From Codonopsis lanceolata (Eukaryota > Streptophyta > Magnoliopsida > Asterales > Campanulaceae), in assembly GCA_013146195.2 (NCBI GenBank), contig CM028379.1, positions 113,206,168 to 113,270,167 on the forward strand: a stretch of DNA of 64,000 bases, written 5' to 3'. Shown here one piece after another: positions 34,211 through 46,900 of this stretch (positions are counted from its first letter, which is position 1; every line of letters starts with the position of its first letter). Position numbers and translations under genes: made by a program. The notes under the pieces are model-generated. The model was not told the DNA's origin. It made no database searches and worked only from the letters and a program-made list of their open reading frames with translations.

Positions 34211-35609
34211 TGATAAGAACACATTTGTGTGATATATTTAGTTGATTTTGTGCTTAATTATTGAGTAAATATTACACTTTTGGCTATTTTGTATTTGTTT
34301 GATGATTGTATGTGTGAAGTGAGCTGACAAAAAAATGAAGTAAATGAGTTGGATTGCAAGCAAAATGAATTATGTAATGTTGCGTGTGCACGTGCTAGTA
34401 AATATTTGATATCAAAGTTAATTTTCAACTTACTAAAGGACTGTTCAGTATATATTTTGGTGAATTTAGGGAATGTTGACGTGCCTAAATTGAAGTCACT
34501 TTCTTCTGTTATCATGTTTTTCCTCTTTGTCTTGTAAAGAAAATGCTAGAGCAGTTATTAGGCAGTTTTAGGAAGTTGAAAGCAGTTTTCTCTATTTAAA
34601 AATTGCTTGAGTAGTGAACAGTGGGGGGAAAAGGAGGTCAAAAAGGGGCTGAAATTGCTGGAGAAGGAGAGTCACACAGAAAGGAGGGTAACACATATTC
34701 TGTAGAGAAAGTGGAGAGGAAAGTCGTAGTCTTCTTTTAGTTCAACAACATCTACTGGAATAAATTTACTTTTGGTATTTGTAAGTTAATTTAATTATGT
34801 TTAGTAGCTAATGACCTTCATCCAGTCAATGAACAATCAAATCTTAGCATTCTACTACTGTGAGATCTAATATAATTAATTCTGGTTTAGTTGCGAATAT
34901 TTGTTCGTTCTCTAATTAACTTGTTGTATGATTATTATGTTTAATTGATGTTTGTGGCCAGAATATTGATTAACATAATAGTTTGTGGCCAGTTAGAATT
35001 GTTGATCCGTAATTGTTCTCAGTTTTAACAAAGTGACAAATGACAAGGCATCACAAACATAATAGCACCATATTGCGAGAACGGATAATCCAAGTTAAAT
35101 GATATTGCTTCAATATGCATTGCTTTAAATCGGGTCTTTCTCTTCATAAAACAATCGAGTTTACTAAATCTTACGAGCGACTCGGGGTAATTTGGTTAGA
35201 CGATACTTAACGAGTTTTTCTTAATTATCAGCACGGTAAGGAGAGATTTGGTGTTAGTCGTTTGTTCGATACTTATAATCAGTTTATTTTTAACTAAATA
35301 AGACATTTTTGCATCAATGATCGGTAGTAGAATGCGAGATAAAAATTAGTTCATTGACTTGACTTTTATGTATTGAATTTTATCAAATATATATAAATCT
35401 GCTTAGTTTCATTAAGTCTTTAATTTTCAGCTTAATTAGTCTGTTAGTTAATTCTTAGTTAGCTAAAAATCTCAAACCAAGTTTTTAAAGCTTAAGTAAA
35501 ATTCTAAAAATGAATAAGTACAACGTTCCTTGTGGATACGATCCCGACTTACCTTATACTCGTTATTTTAGAAATAGGAGAATTAATTTTGACGATTTGA
35601 CACACGTCA
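34211..35609 (+). mobile_element. Probable solo LTR, Athila-type gypsy
   Basis: Begins tgataagaacac and ends cacacgtca. The preceding five bases gtatt and following gtata match at 4 of 5 positions, a plausible decayed target duplication. Near the end, cgttccttgtggatacgatc is the motif typical of Athila/Tat LTR 3' regions. No primer binding site or polypurine tract follows, so it is read as a solo LTR of about 1.4 kb. Confidence 0.55.
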
Positions 35610-35633
35610 GTATATAACAGTTAGGATTCATCA

Positions 35634-38600
35634 CACGTGTAGAGGTGGTTATCATTTTTAATATTTTTATTATTAAATTATTTACTAAAATATTAAAGAG
35701 TTACATAATAAATATTAAAAATAAATTAATAAAAAATTTATTAATTAAATTATTTAATTAAATTATAATAATAAATTATTAAATTATTAAAACATAATCA
35801 TTTTTAAATAAATTTTTAAATATGTTTAATAAATTAATAAATATTATTAAATAAAAATTATTAAATAACATTAAATAACATTAAAAAGTTGTAAAAAATT
35901 TGTTTTTATAAAAAGAGTATTATTCATAAAAAAAATTAACGCATCACAATTTTCATGGTGGTTGTTATAGGTTGAATTAAATGTTTTATTTTTTTTATAA
36001 TCATATATTTATAATTCTTAATCATAACGGATTTTGAAAAACATTAATACAAAAATAAGTTATACTTTTAGTCAATTCTCTTTATGAATTAAAATTTTTA
36101 AAATTTATTAACAATTATATTTATTTTAAAATTATTATGTTTTATTATTATTATATTAGTTATTAAGATAAAATGTATATATTAATTAATTTAAATATTT
36201 TCTCTTATTTTTTATTCAAGCAATATATTTTTTCTTCTTATTTGTAGTTTTATATTTCATTGATTCATTCAACTATCATTAAGTATTTTCCTACATTTTA
36301 AAAACCTTGGGGGAGATATTTTAAATTAATTTCGTCAAAAATTTGGATAATAATTAGTGATAATGACGAAATTGATTTATTTTTAAAAGTATAATAACAA
36401 TTTCGCTTAAAAATAATACAGTGACAAAATTAACCATTTTTCCTATTGTTGATATTGTACTTTAAACACTAGTAATATGTTTTCAATCACGTTAAATCTT
36501 TCAACTTAACGTCCAGATATGATATAAGCATTTTGTGCATGCTCAAACACTTTATAATCATAACTATCGCCAAGTATACCAGTAATGTGTGAGTGTGTGT
36601 GTGTGTATATGTTAATTTGAGTTTTTAAACATGGATTTTGATGAAGAAATTAGCTATTAATTACATTAGGGATTCAATATTAAATGTGCCGCTTTGCTCA
36701 AATAGTCCATTTTCTAAATTTAAAGTTTAAATCTATGTATATATTAAATCAATATTCAACATACATCATTTTGTTTTAGGTAATAAAATTTTAATTATTA
36801 AAAACTCACTTAATTAGAAATACTATAAATAAATTAAACTTTTAGAACTTTGTAAAGGCAAATAATTTTTATAAATCTTACCTCAAATATTAATCAAGTT
36901 GAAAAAAAGAAAACTCTTTGCAATGGAAAGGATGAGAGGGAGAGTACTTGTTTTGAACAGTTGCTAGAAAGGGGGAAAAAGCATCAAACAAAGAACCTCA
37001 TTCATAATTTAAACAAAAGAGGAAGGTGGCATTGAATGAGATTAAAGGGCCATGCAACCCATTGAATTAATTGTGTCGGAGGGTGGTGGCCCCTTTTTTG
37101 ATGGTTCATAGCAATTGGGGTAGCTGGTGCATAGACATATCAATGGATCCGATTTAGGTCTAAATTGGATCCAAAATTTCAAATATGAATTTGTCTAATG
37201 GTTCAATAACCTGAATCTAAATCCGATAATTTATATATTAATGGATCAGAAATATATTTTGTTATATCCAGTCCGTTACAGATTCGATCCGATCAGAAAA
37301 TAATATATTTCTTATTATACATATACATAGCATACACAATTATATATGTATGTTGTCTTTTGATATTCCTTTCTTTTATATTCTAATTATTTTTATTCAT
37401 ATATTTATATTTCAGATCGGATTGAATATTTAATCGGATATTTTAACTGATAATGAATTCGGATATGGATTGATATACACTTGATTCATCAAATTATCGG
37501 ATCGAATCAGATCGATGATATAGTTCAAATCGGATTCAGATTTACCTATATCCGATACATATCCAACTAATGACAGCCTACTGCTGCCTAGAGCTAGAAG
37601 CCTAATCATAAGTATATTAAATTAAAATAATTGAGTAGATAAAGATGGTTATTGGTCAGTCACACCCATCCCATAAGCTTTCCCCCCGCTGTACCCTTCT
37701 CCTTCTCTCTGGCTGCAGAATGGCTTTTTTGTCTTTCTCTGCAAAAATCAATATCAAGATTTATTTCTATGGGTTCCCCCTTAATAAACACTGGAATTTA
37801 AAGGTGTAATGCAGCCCATTAGGCGACAACAAGAGTGGGCCCTTGCTGATTGAGAACAAGCCGACGACACTCTGGACCCGCCAGGTACCTCTGCTGTAAT
37901 TCACGCCCACTCCGATGTGTCATTGTGTTTGGGCTTCAGCCCATTTTAAGTATTTACTCCGACATCTTTAATTGACAAAATCACAGCTTAACTGCATTTG
38001 TTTAAAATTACCATCACTTTTGTCCGAAACATCTAATCTTGAATGTGTTTGCTGGACAACCTTTTCAAAGTCTTTTCAAAAAATGAATGTGGTATAGTCT
38101 AATTTTGTCCTGCTTACCGATGTTACTTCGAACATGTTTCTGTAGAGGCCCACAATAAGGAGTGCTAACAAATATGAGCAGTTTTGACAGAATGTGGGCC
38201 TAGCCCAAGTCATAGTCAATAAATCTGAAAAGTGATTATTATATCCCAATTGATAATTCGATTCAGATTTTATAGGGAATTAAGTAAAAAAAATCTTGTA
38301 AAGATGAATTTTCGCCAAAAGAGCAAATGATATTACGAGCTAAAACTTATGATATTGTTACAAACTTTAGTGATAGAGTCGTTAGATGATTAAGTTGGTA
38401 ATGATTTGGAATGTTCATGTCATTACTTAAAAAAAAACATATTTGATCTAACGGCGTATATATCTTTAAGAGATTTGATCCAACAGCACTAACACTAGAG
38501 CTTATAATAATACCACAAGCTATAGCTCGTAATATCATGCGTTATATATTTTTAAAATTTCCATGCGTGCAAGTTTTAATTAAAAAAAAAAGTTAGGAAA

Positions 38601-38943
38601 AAGAAAAGAGTAGAGAAGAGAGAGAGATTGCAGACCCCAGAGCATGCTGATTGATTGTAAAAGGACCACATTTTTGTTACAGAGAAGACTGAAGAGACAA
38701 GGTTGAATGCAGATCATTGATAATGAAGAGGACCACGTACCAGACATATTATCCAGCAGTACCTCTCTCCAATTTCCCAAACACTAGATTGATATTGGAA
38801 ATTTATTGTGTATAACGTAAACAGATATGATAGATAAGATTTGATGGGCACATTGAGGCTTTCAATAGGTGGAGCTCACTTGTGAAGAATAATACTATGA
38901 GTTCCTACAAAAAAGAAATTGGATACAAAATCTAAATTACTAA
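35634..38943. other. AT-rich intergenic DNA, no gene seen
   Basis: Bases 35640-36430 are extremely AT-rich with short shuffled TTAAAT words. 37130-37590 holds repeated ggatccgat/atccgat words in both orientations, suggesting a decayed foldback element. The remainder shows no supported features. Confidence 0.4.
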
Positions 38944-39004
38944 GTATTGGTTACTTTCACAATCATGGATTGGTTTCTAATCCCCACCACAAATTAAACT
39001 GGGA

Positions 39005-39118
39005 ATAAGTCTCCGTAAGATAGAATCTCAATCCCTCACTACTCCACCTACTAATATAGAATGGGTCAGCAGGTTATGGAGATCCATCTTATAAAATACT
39101 CATAATACGGTTTTATCA
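39005..39118. repeat. Dispersed 126-bp element, copy 4
   Basis: Contains ctccgtaagatagaatctc, ccacctactaatatagaatg and gatccatcttat, and ends taatacggtttta. Repeated in copy B near 54124-54237. Confidence 0.6.
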
Positions 39119-39353
39119 AATTTTTCTCTTAAACTGAACTACTGAAGGGATAATCAACCAATACTTTTGTCCCAAAACTTTATTTAGCACCAACACCTTA
39201 ACGCCCCTTTATATAAAATTTCACATAGGTTAATTAAAGGCTCACGAACAAGTAAAGTCTTACGCCAAACAAACTTCAGTGGTTATGAATTTGGATTCGT
39301 AAGACGGTCTCATATAAAACATGCTCTATATTAACAGGAATAATAAGACTTCT

Positions 39354-39480
39354 ATAAGACCGTTTAACAGATCCTAGTATGTAAAATGAAACATCACTCT
39401 CTTTCAGTTCAACTCATCAACACACAATAAGTCAGATCATGAGGATCCATCTTGTAAAAAATATATGTAAAACGGTCTTT
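39354..39480. repeat. Dispersed 126-bp element, copy 5
   Basis: Starts ataagaccgttt, contains ctcatcaacacacaataag and ggatccatcttgt, and ends gtaaaacggtctt. Repeated in copy B near 54472-54596. Confidence 0.7.
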
Positions 39481-40091
39481 ACTAAGTTTTTACCTATTAA
39501 TAGACTCGTTCCTACTTGCATACTCAAAGATCAGCCAAACTCTTTTATTTTATTTAAAGATTCAATCTTTGATAGTCAAGAAAGCATTACAAGGAATGAA
39601 AAAATATTTCATTAATTATTTTTTAAAGAATTTTCCTAGTTTTATAGATGAATGTAACAAGGGTATATGTGTTGGTAATATTATTAAGTTATTTTTTCGA
39701 TAAAAGTCTTTGTGTAGAATCTGAAGTTCTTTAGTTATGACTCTTTAAGTTGATATCTCAAAATAAGTTGGAATAATTGTAGCCTGGTAATATTTACTAG
39801 AAATGTAACCGCTTTAGTATTCTTTTTTTAAAAACCACAAAAGTTCTTCTTTTCATAATTTTGTTCCAAAACTGTCCGCAACCTCCTGCTACTTCGGTCT
39901 TCTTCTTCCGTCTTCTTCCTCCTGCTACTTCTTTCTATTCACTCTCTCTCTCACACACACACACACACTCTCTCTTCTTCTCCCTCCTATTTTTCTCAGA
40001 TCTGCTCGCCATCCACCTTCGTCTCCATCTCTCTTTTCTCCATTATCAACCTCGTTTCATCTTCTCCGGTCATTTTCTCCATAAATTTTGA

Positions 40092-40230
40092 TCCCGGATA
40101 AACCATAGGACCCACCGCATATCAAATCAAAGTTCTCGACGAGATGTACAAGTAACGTGGGGTTTACCACGTGATGTCTTCATTTAAAGGCCAAAAAATC
40201 GTTGTTTAAACATTATTTTGGGCTTCATGA
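40092..40230. repeat. Dispersed 130-bp block shared with 18922
   Basis: Contains ggacccaccgcatatcaaat and aaaaatcgttgtttaaac in the same order as the block at 18922-19055. It lies inside module 1. Copy B equivalent starts near 55203. Confidence 0.5.
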
Positions 40231-40254
40231 GCTTTTTCAATGCTCATTTTTTGC

Positions 40255-40680
40255 ATTGCGATACCTAAATTTAAATGGGGATTTTTGCATTTCAATGCCC
40301 AAATTTTCACAGATTTCAATTATATATTACGATGCCCAATGTTTTCATTGAGATGCCCAGATTTGGGCAGTGGCTTTTTGCATTTCGATGCCCAAAATTT
40401 GACAGATTTCCAATCGTGTATTGTGATGCCCATCGGCTCTTTACATTTCGATGCTCAAATTTTAATAGATTTTCAATTGTGCATTATGATGCCCAGTGGA
40501 TTTTTGCATTTCGATACCCAAATTTTGACAGATTTCAATTGTGTATTGCAATGCCCAATGTTTTCATTGTGATGCCCAGTGGCTTTTTGCATTTCGATGC
40601 TCAAATTTTGACAGATTTTCAATTGTGCATTGCGATGCCCATTGGCCTTTTGCATTTTGATGCCCAAATTTAGGCAGTGA
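40255..40680 (+). repeat. Degenerate minisatellite, about 62-bp unit
   Basis: Units start gcatttcgatgcccaaattt or a variant near 40288, 40379, 40443, 40506, 40588 and 40650 and contain acagatttcaattgtgtatt and gatgcccagtgg. Spacings are 62-91 bases. The repeated peptide in forward frames (GFLHFDAQIL) is a by-product of the repeat, not evidence of a protein. Confidence 0.85.
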
Positions 40681-42029
40681 CTTTGTCCGCGTGTTTTTCC
40701 TTAATTAAGGGTATCTTTGTCATTTTCTTCAAAAATATATTTTAACGGTTTAAAATAAATATAAGAGATCTAGGCGGTTATAATTTCACAAAAAGAGACT
40801 GGCTTGAATTTACCCAAATAAGTTGCATCTAGGAAGTGTCAATTGGGACTAGGGCACGCAGGTTAACTGGACTTTTTGGGGCACAAGACAAAGTCGCCCA
40901 TGTTTATGGATTGCATACGGCACAACGCATAATTTACCTACGCTTGGGCTAGGTTGTCTTTTGCAAACTTTAGGCATATATAGCCCAAACCCAGTATGAC
41001 CCAAAGCACGACGAAAAAGGCTCTAATACAATTGTTTTTCCAGTCTATTTCTTTTCAATTGTGCCAATGAGCAGCGAAAACTAAGAAATAACTAAAAAAA
41101 ATTGGAGAAATTGTTGGTCGGTATTTTTTTCCAAATATTTAACCCTTCTAGTTCAGTTTTTTTTTTCAACCGCTAAAATTCATTTTTGAAATATTGTTCT
41201 AAAGTGCCTAAATCATATTTTGATTCATTAAGTATGAAACTTTAATGGAACTGTGTTAAGTTTGAGGATTTTCACAATAGGAACGAAGGAGAAAGAGGAG
41301 GTGGAGGAGATCAAAAAATCTGGTTCATTGTGATTTTCCATCACGATGCATCATCATTTTTTGCATCGCGGTGTAAAATTGAATTGAGTAATTTGAAATT
41401 GAATTAGGTAATTTTAATAGATGCATCGCGGTGCATAATTTTGGTGCAGCGCAGTGCAAAATTAGATTAGATATTTTAAATTGATGCATGACGATGCATA
41501 AATTGATGCAGCGCAGTGCAAATTAAATTATGTAATTAAATTGATATAATTTAAATTGACACATCAGGATATAAACATTTATGCAGTACATTGCATTTGT
41601 GTGTTATCCGTAGCGCGCTTCAGGCTCATTAAGGGTATACTGTAACAATTGAAAACTTTGAGAAAGGGACCACGAAATTTACCCCAAAAAAATTGGGGAA
41701 AATTCTGGTTGGTCCATTTTTTTTAAAGTTTCTAACCCTAAAATTTCACCGTTCTTTTTTTCAACCACAAAATACCACTTTTCGAAATATTGTTCCAAAA
41801 ATGTCATCGTCTTCTTCAACAGCTCCGGCAACACACTTTGGATTCGAAAATCACAATTGTGCGCAACGAAACGGGGATCGAAAATATAATGGATCTGTGA
41901 TGGGTTGAAAGATTTTTCAGTTATGACGAAGACAGAGAAAGATGAGGAATAAGAAGATTTTCGACGAAGGAGATTGAAGAACATGAAATACGTAAACTGA
42001 TTTTTTATGCTATTGTATCACAGTGCAAA

Positions 42030-42415
42030 AATTTCATTGCATTATTTTTGCACCGCGGTTCAAAAGTTTGAATCATATAAAATTGTTGCACTGCGATATA
42101 TTTGTACTTTACACTGTAATTTATTGAAAATTAATTACTTTTTGCACTTAAACAACCTTTTCAAACCACGGTGCAAAAATTAATGCACTAAAATTAATGA
42201 ATCACGGTTCAAAAATAGACTAGCAATTACACTATTGAACTGTGGTGCAAAAATTAATGCACTAAAATTGATGAATCGCGGTACAAAAATAGACTAACAA
42301 TTACACTATTGAACCGCGATGTAAAATTAATTCAATAAAAATTGATCAATCACAGTTCATAAAATAGACTAGCAGTTACACTATTGAACCGCGGTGCAAA
42401 AATAATGACCTCCGT
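42030..42415. repeat. Degenerate minisatellite with inverted core
   Basis: Units of about 70-80 bases contain ttgaaccgcggtgcaaaaat and gactagcaattacactattg. The first unit carries the core in the opposite direction (gcaccgcggttcaa), so the array includes both orientations. A related core, gcatcgcggtgcataa, recurs at 41345-41530. Confidence 0.75.
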
Positions 42416-43935
42416 AGCGTGCATACGATTCATTAAAGGTATCATAGTCATTTTACCACCAAAAGTGACTTTTTTCACTTGAAAATAAAAAAATATGTAC
42501 TTTAACAATTAAAAAAGTAGACCGACCCTTAACTTTTTCAAAAAAATTTGGGTGCTAACTAATCTGATGGGGAGTATTTGTCATGCAGGCTACCAAGTGC
42601 AAACACGTATTGTGACCATATGCAGCTTCAGTTCTGTCCCATCTGCATATATGTCATACAAGATGGACCAGTTATGAACTACTCTAGTATTTGAATTACA
42701 ATCGAACACTTCAATTACTTTCAAATGATCAAATCCAAGCAAACAACAATTCATATTACATTCCTTTCACTAATCTTTACTAAACCAAGAAAATCAGTTC
42801 GAATTCACACATCCAACACTCGACCCTTGTGAAGGAACATAACTTTTCAACTCACAAGACATTCACTCTAAACTCCAGTCTTCAGCTTCTATATCTGCAT
42901 TGATAATCACAGCAAAATTATCATTACTTTCACAACTATACAGGTACTTCTGTTGGTCAAATGGTCAAGCCTCATCTATGTCATCAAGTTATCTGACTCA
43001 TGGAGATTTCCTTGGTCCACATATGGTCTCACGAAAGTCCTCCGCCACCACACCTCGAAGGCTCTCTGAAGATTCGGGCAATTATCCCCGCCCTTCAAAA
43101 AACTACCCAACCAACCAAGCAATATTACCTGCTGGTCCTCAAGAGGAAGTGTAAGGATTGTCCTACCAATTCCTTCCTCCACAACCTTTCGATCAAACGA
43201 CCTGCATCCATGTTGCAACCAACTATAGTCGTTGATCAACGGCTGTAACCATGTCTGCAACAATAAATGGCGCACATCCTTCGAAGGCAGGAGCTCTCCT
43301 CTTCCTATCCCAACAAACATCCTCGCTGTAATGCAGCTCACGTGGTGGCGAGTCACAATAGGAAGCTTAGGATGGAGCGCAGCTAACTCTTGCTGGCTGG
43401 CCCACATTACCGCAAACTCATCGGCTGCATGCTTGTCTGCTAAAATCTCAAGCAGCCATGTGAGGTTATCAGCCTCTAGAGCCATCTGTTTCACCACTGG
43501 CCCTCTAATATTCATGGGTTTATCATTAAACTCGGCCTCAGCAGCTTGTCGAAACAAAGACAACAATGAATCCAAACAGCCCCTACATGAAGTATAAATT
43601 GTTTCACTACACACGTCAACTGAGCTGGAACAATTACTTGAAACACTGTTATTCTCCTTAAGGAGCTTCAGTACAATTGATTTCATCTCACGGCGGCCTC
43701 TCTCCTCATTGCTCTTGAGCACAAGTTCGAGCACATGGGAAAGCGTGTCTTTGGCTGGTCTTGAAACATCGGAGGATACACGTTTCAATATTGGGGTGAC
43801 ACCGATTCCCTCACCTTGAAGACGCAAAACTGAAGTAACCACCTTCTCTTCTTCTTCTTCCCCAACCCAAGGGACAGCTTCCAGGAATTCTAAACAGGAG
43901 TCCATGCAAACACTGAAGCCTAGTTGTTCTGCAAC

Positions 43936-46900
43936 CTACAAAGTAGTTCCATAAAGGTTAATTAGACCCAAGTACAAATATTTCCACATCTTTTTAATTA
44001 CATAAACTGAAAGTCAACGAGGATAATTTGACTGTAGAAAATAACAAAATTTATCAAAACAATTTCCAACTAAGGTCATGCTCTATCACTTGGAGCTTTC
44101 TCCATATTGTAGTAAATACTCATCGCACAATTATGAGAACGAATTGTCACCAATATGCTTCCATTGCTGATTATGTATCCACTTAAAATATATGGCAATA
44201 TGAGTATGGGTTAATTTCACATGACTTTTATGCATTCCAACTCAATAGCCAACTTGTTGCATAATTGCAGCATACACAACGGGAAAACACCTTTCATGAA
44301 ATTCGAACACAATAGGAATTCAAAATATAGAAGAAAGACGAACTGAATTGGTGAAGAAATCATTTGACAAAATATTAACCTTTGAAATCTTATATTGATT
44401 ACAAGATATCAAGAAAATAAAAACAAGGATACATAATGTAGCCTGTGACTTTATTTTTCTCACCTGATATGGAAGAGCGCATCCTAGACACTTTTGCCTT
44501 TTTTGACCACTGGTAGAAATAAGATTGGGAATTCAGTAATACTTGCTATTTAGGGGTGTTGAATGTGGACTCTTGGAGCAAATTGGAGTAATTCCGGAGG
44601 GAGAAAATAATTGGATATTCATTGCAATCTTATTAATCATGTAAAACATAAACTTTTCTTCATTACAAATGAACCAAGACAATTCTAGTTAAACAATTTT
44701 AAGAAAATGGAATCTGAATACAGGGCAAAAATTGTAGGCATCAATAAACATTATGCATAACTTCATTTATCTTTGTGCATACCTAAAGCTCAGTCTTAAA
44801 TGCTGTGACACTAAGTTCAACAGCCCTCAGATCCGTGAGTGCACGGGTTTGGGACCAATGAGAGTATGAGGGTATATGTTTGGTCACAGACACAAAGAAC
44901 ACTGCCAATTGCGTCCATCCTACAATCATCCAGACTCCAGAGGAAACATTTCCAGAGTTGTTAAACCCACGATTAGGGTAACACCACCCTGATGGAGGGT
45001 GCATAATTGGGTAGGAGCCCATGCAAGGTCTCTCCCATATCCTTGGATGCGTTCTTTCACCGACTTAACCGATTTAAATACGTAAAAATTATCCACGGAC
45101 TCTTGCCTTTCCTACCAAAACCATTCATCTCTGCCATCACTGTTGAATGTTTATAAGCTCCAGAGTTCTTAAAACCTTTTACTACTACCAATAGTTATTC
45201 TTTAATCCAAAGCACCATCAATGTCTAGAAGTTGTAGCAACGTATATAGTGATTCCTCTCTCCTTCCCTCCCTCTCGACCGATATGTCTTTATCCTTGGC
45301 CTCTCACCCTGCAGAACAATCTCTAGTGCATAATACATTGAGCTCTACAAGCACCACAAGAGCCCAAGGCTATCTGCAGGCTTGCACACACTTTCTATTT
45401 CTTTGTTTAAAGATCATGATCTCTCATCACCATGCTGACCAAAGAAAGTTCTTGACGTGTAATCTTCTTAGTTTAAATGACATCAAAGAAGTATGCAGGA
45501 GATGAAAAGGTTGATGCCACATAAAATTTGGGCTTCAAAAGAGGAAATAGCAACCTTAAGAAACATGAACAGTTGCAAAGTTGTTCAGACGTTAAACGCA
45601 TTTTGGACATGCCAAATTTGAAATAACATTCTGGACCAATGACCTAACTAAGAACTCTTGATCACCTACTTGGCTAGAAGTTGAACCCGTGGCTATAAAT
45701 TTCAGAATAATGTGGCATATATATCTTAGCCTGCATATACTAGGTTTTCATTAGAAACACAACAAATGCTTCGGATTATGGGCATAAACAAGTTTCGGGG
45801 CTTATTAAGAAGTGTTGAAAATTAAATGGGAGGATGCAGAAACTTTACAAAACTTGATTGCTGCCTTGTCTGAGCTGCTCTTTCAAGAGTCCGGCCCATA
45901 TCCGACACCCGTTTCCAGATCACGTCATGTCAACCATACGTATTACGGGTAGGGTAAAAGAGTCTTTGCTACACAGCCTTTGATAGATGGCCAAAGCTAT
46001 TTGGACAGTCAAAAACGTGTCAACATATCACAAAGAGATAGCCAGTATACACAAACCAACTTCTCATTACCATGTGCCTACAATATTTATACACGTGTAT
46101 ACTTGTGCATATATGTGTAAAGACACATAAGCCAATTTGTTGGCATCTATCTTAGTTTGATCAATATGGGTATATTAGTATTAAAGACATTATACTTGGT
46201 TATCATGTGTACTTTAAGAGTAATGATAAATGAGATATCCCAATCATAGGGTAAGATTTCTTTGTAAGAAATGTTAATACTCCCTCCGTTTCATCCAAAG
46301 AGTCCATGCTTAAAAAATCTAATTATTAAGCGGTCTATAATTAGCATTGGAGTTGGTCATAATTACAAAAAAACTTGACCATATTCAATATGTTAATATC
46401 AAATGTAGAGGGTAAAATTGAAATGTTATGGAGATGGTAAACATAATTTTTTTGAAAGTGGACTCTTAAAGTCAACCATCCCAAAATAGTATAGTGAGCT
46501 CTTGCTGCTCTAAACGGAGGGAGTATTAAATTACTTTCATGCTCAAAGATATTTGAGACATTAATGGTAGATTAGTCGTAATTAATACGGATTGTCGTTT
46601 TTAATTACATAGGAAAGTCTTTTTACAATGGTGATACCGCCTGACCTAATTTAGCCTCACAGCATGCTCATCAACACTAACAACAATCCTTTTAATCTCA
46701 ACTAATATAACTATCCAGCAAACAGTTTTTTTTTTTTAAATGTAATGAGTAGGCTGATACTTCAGCCAAATCTAATCTCTGTCATGATGTTATCATATCA
46801 ATCATAGTTCCAAGACCAATAATAGTCAAAGAATGGATTTTGGGACAACGTAAGCTACTAAGCTTTGCAAGCAGATAGTTGACTATTCACTCAAGGTCGT

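Larger units (their letters stand above)
39822..42500. repeat. Three-module minisatellite block, copy A
   Basis: Three diverged modules follow each other (about 39822-40760, 41155-41655, 41750-42500). Each opens with a T-run, a caacc-c(t/a)aaa word and aatattgttc(c/t)aaa. Each closes with a cattaa(g/a)ggtat word followed by a tttaac or taacaatt tract. Each module core carries its own degenerate tandem array. The element class is unknown. Confidence 0.6.

Noticed and set aside
40240..40673. Repeated-peptide protein (GFLHFDAQIL-type units) in forward frames
   Set aside because: The peptide repeat follows from the underlying DNA minisatellite, is open in more than one frame, has variable spacing and lacks gene structure.
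42030..42415. CRISPR-like array
   Set aside because: Units are degenerate, have no unique spacers, occur in both orientations and lie in a plant nuclear context.
43000..43597. Plus-strand open frames antisense to BTB exon 2
   Set aside because: They are shadows of the conserved minus-strand coding exon, with no independent homology.
45221..45505. Plus-strand 94-codon frame in the BTB intron
   Set aside because: No recognised domain. Its preservation in both copies carries no weight because the copies are almost identical.
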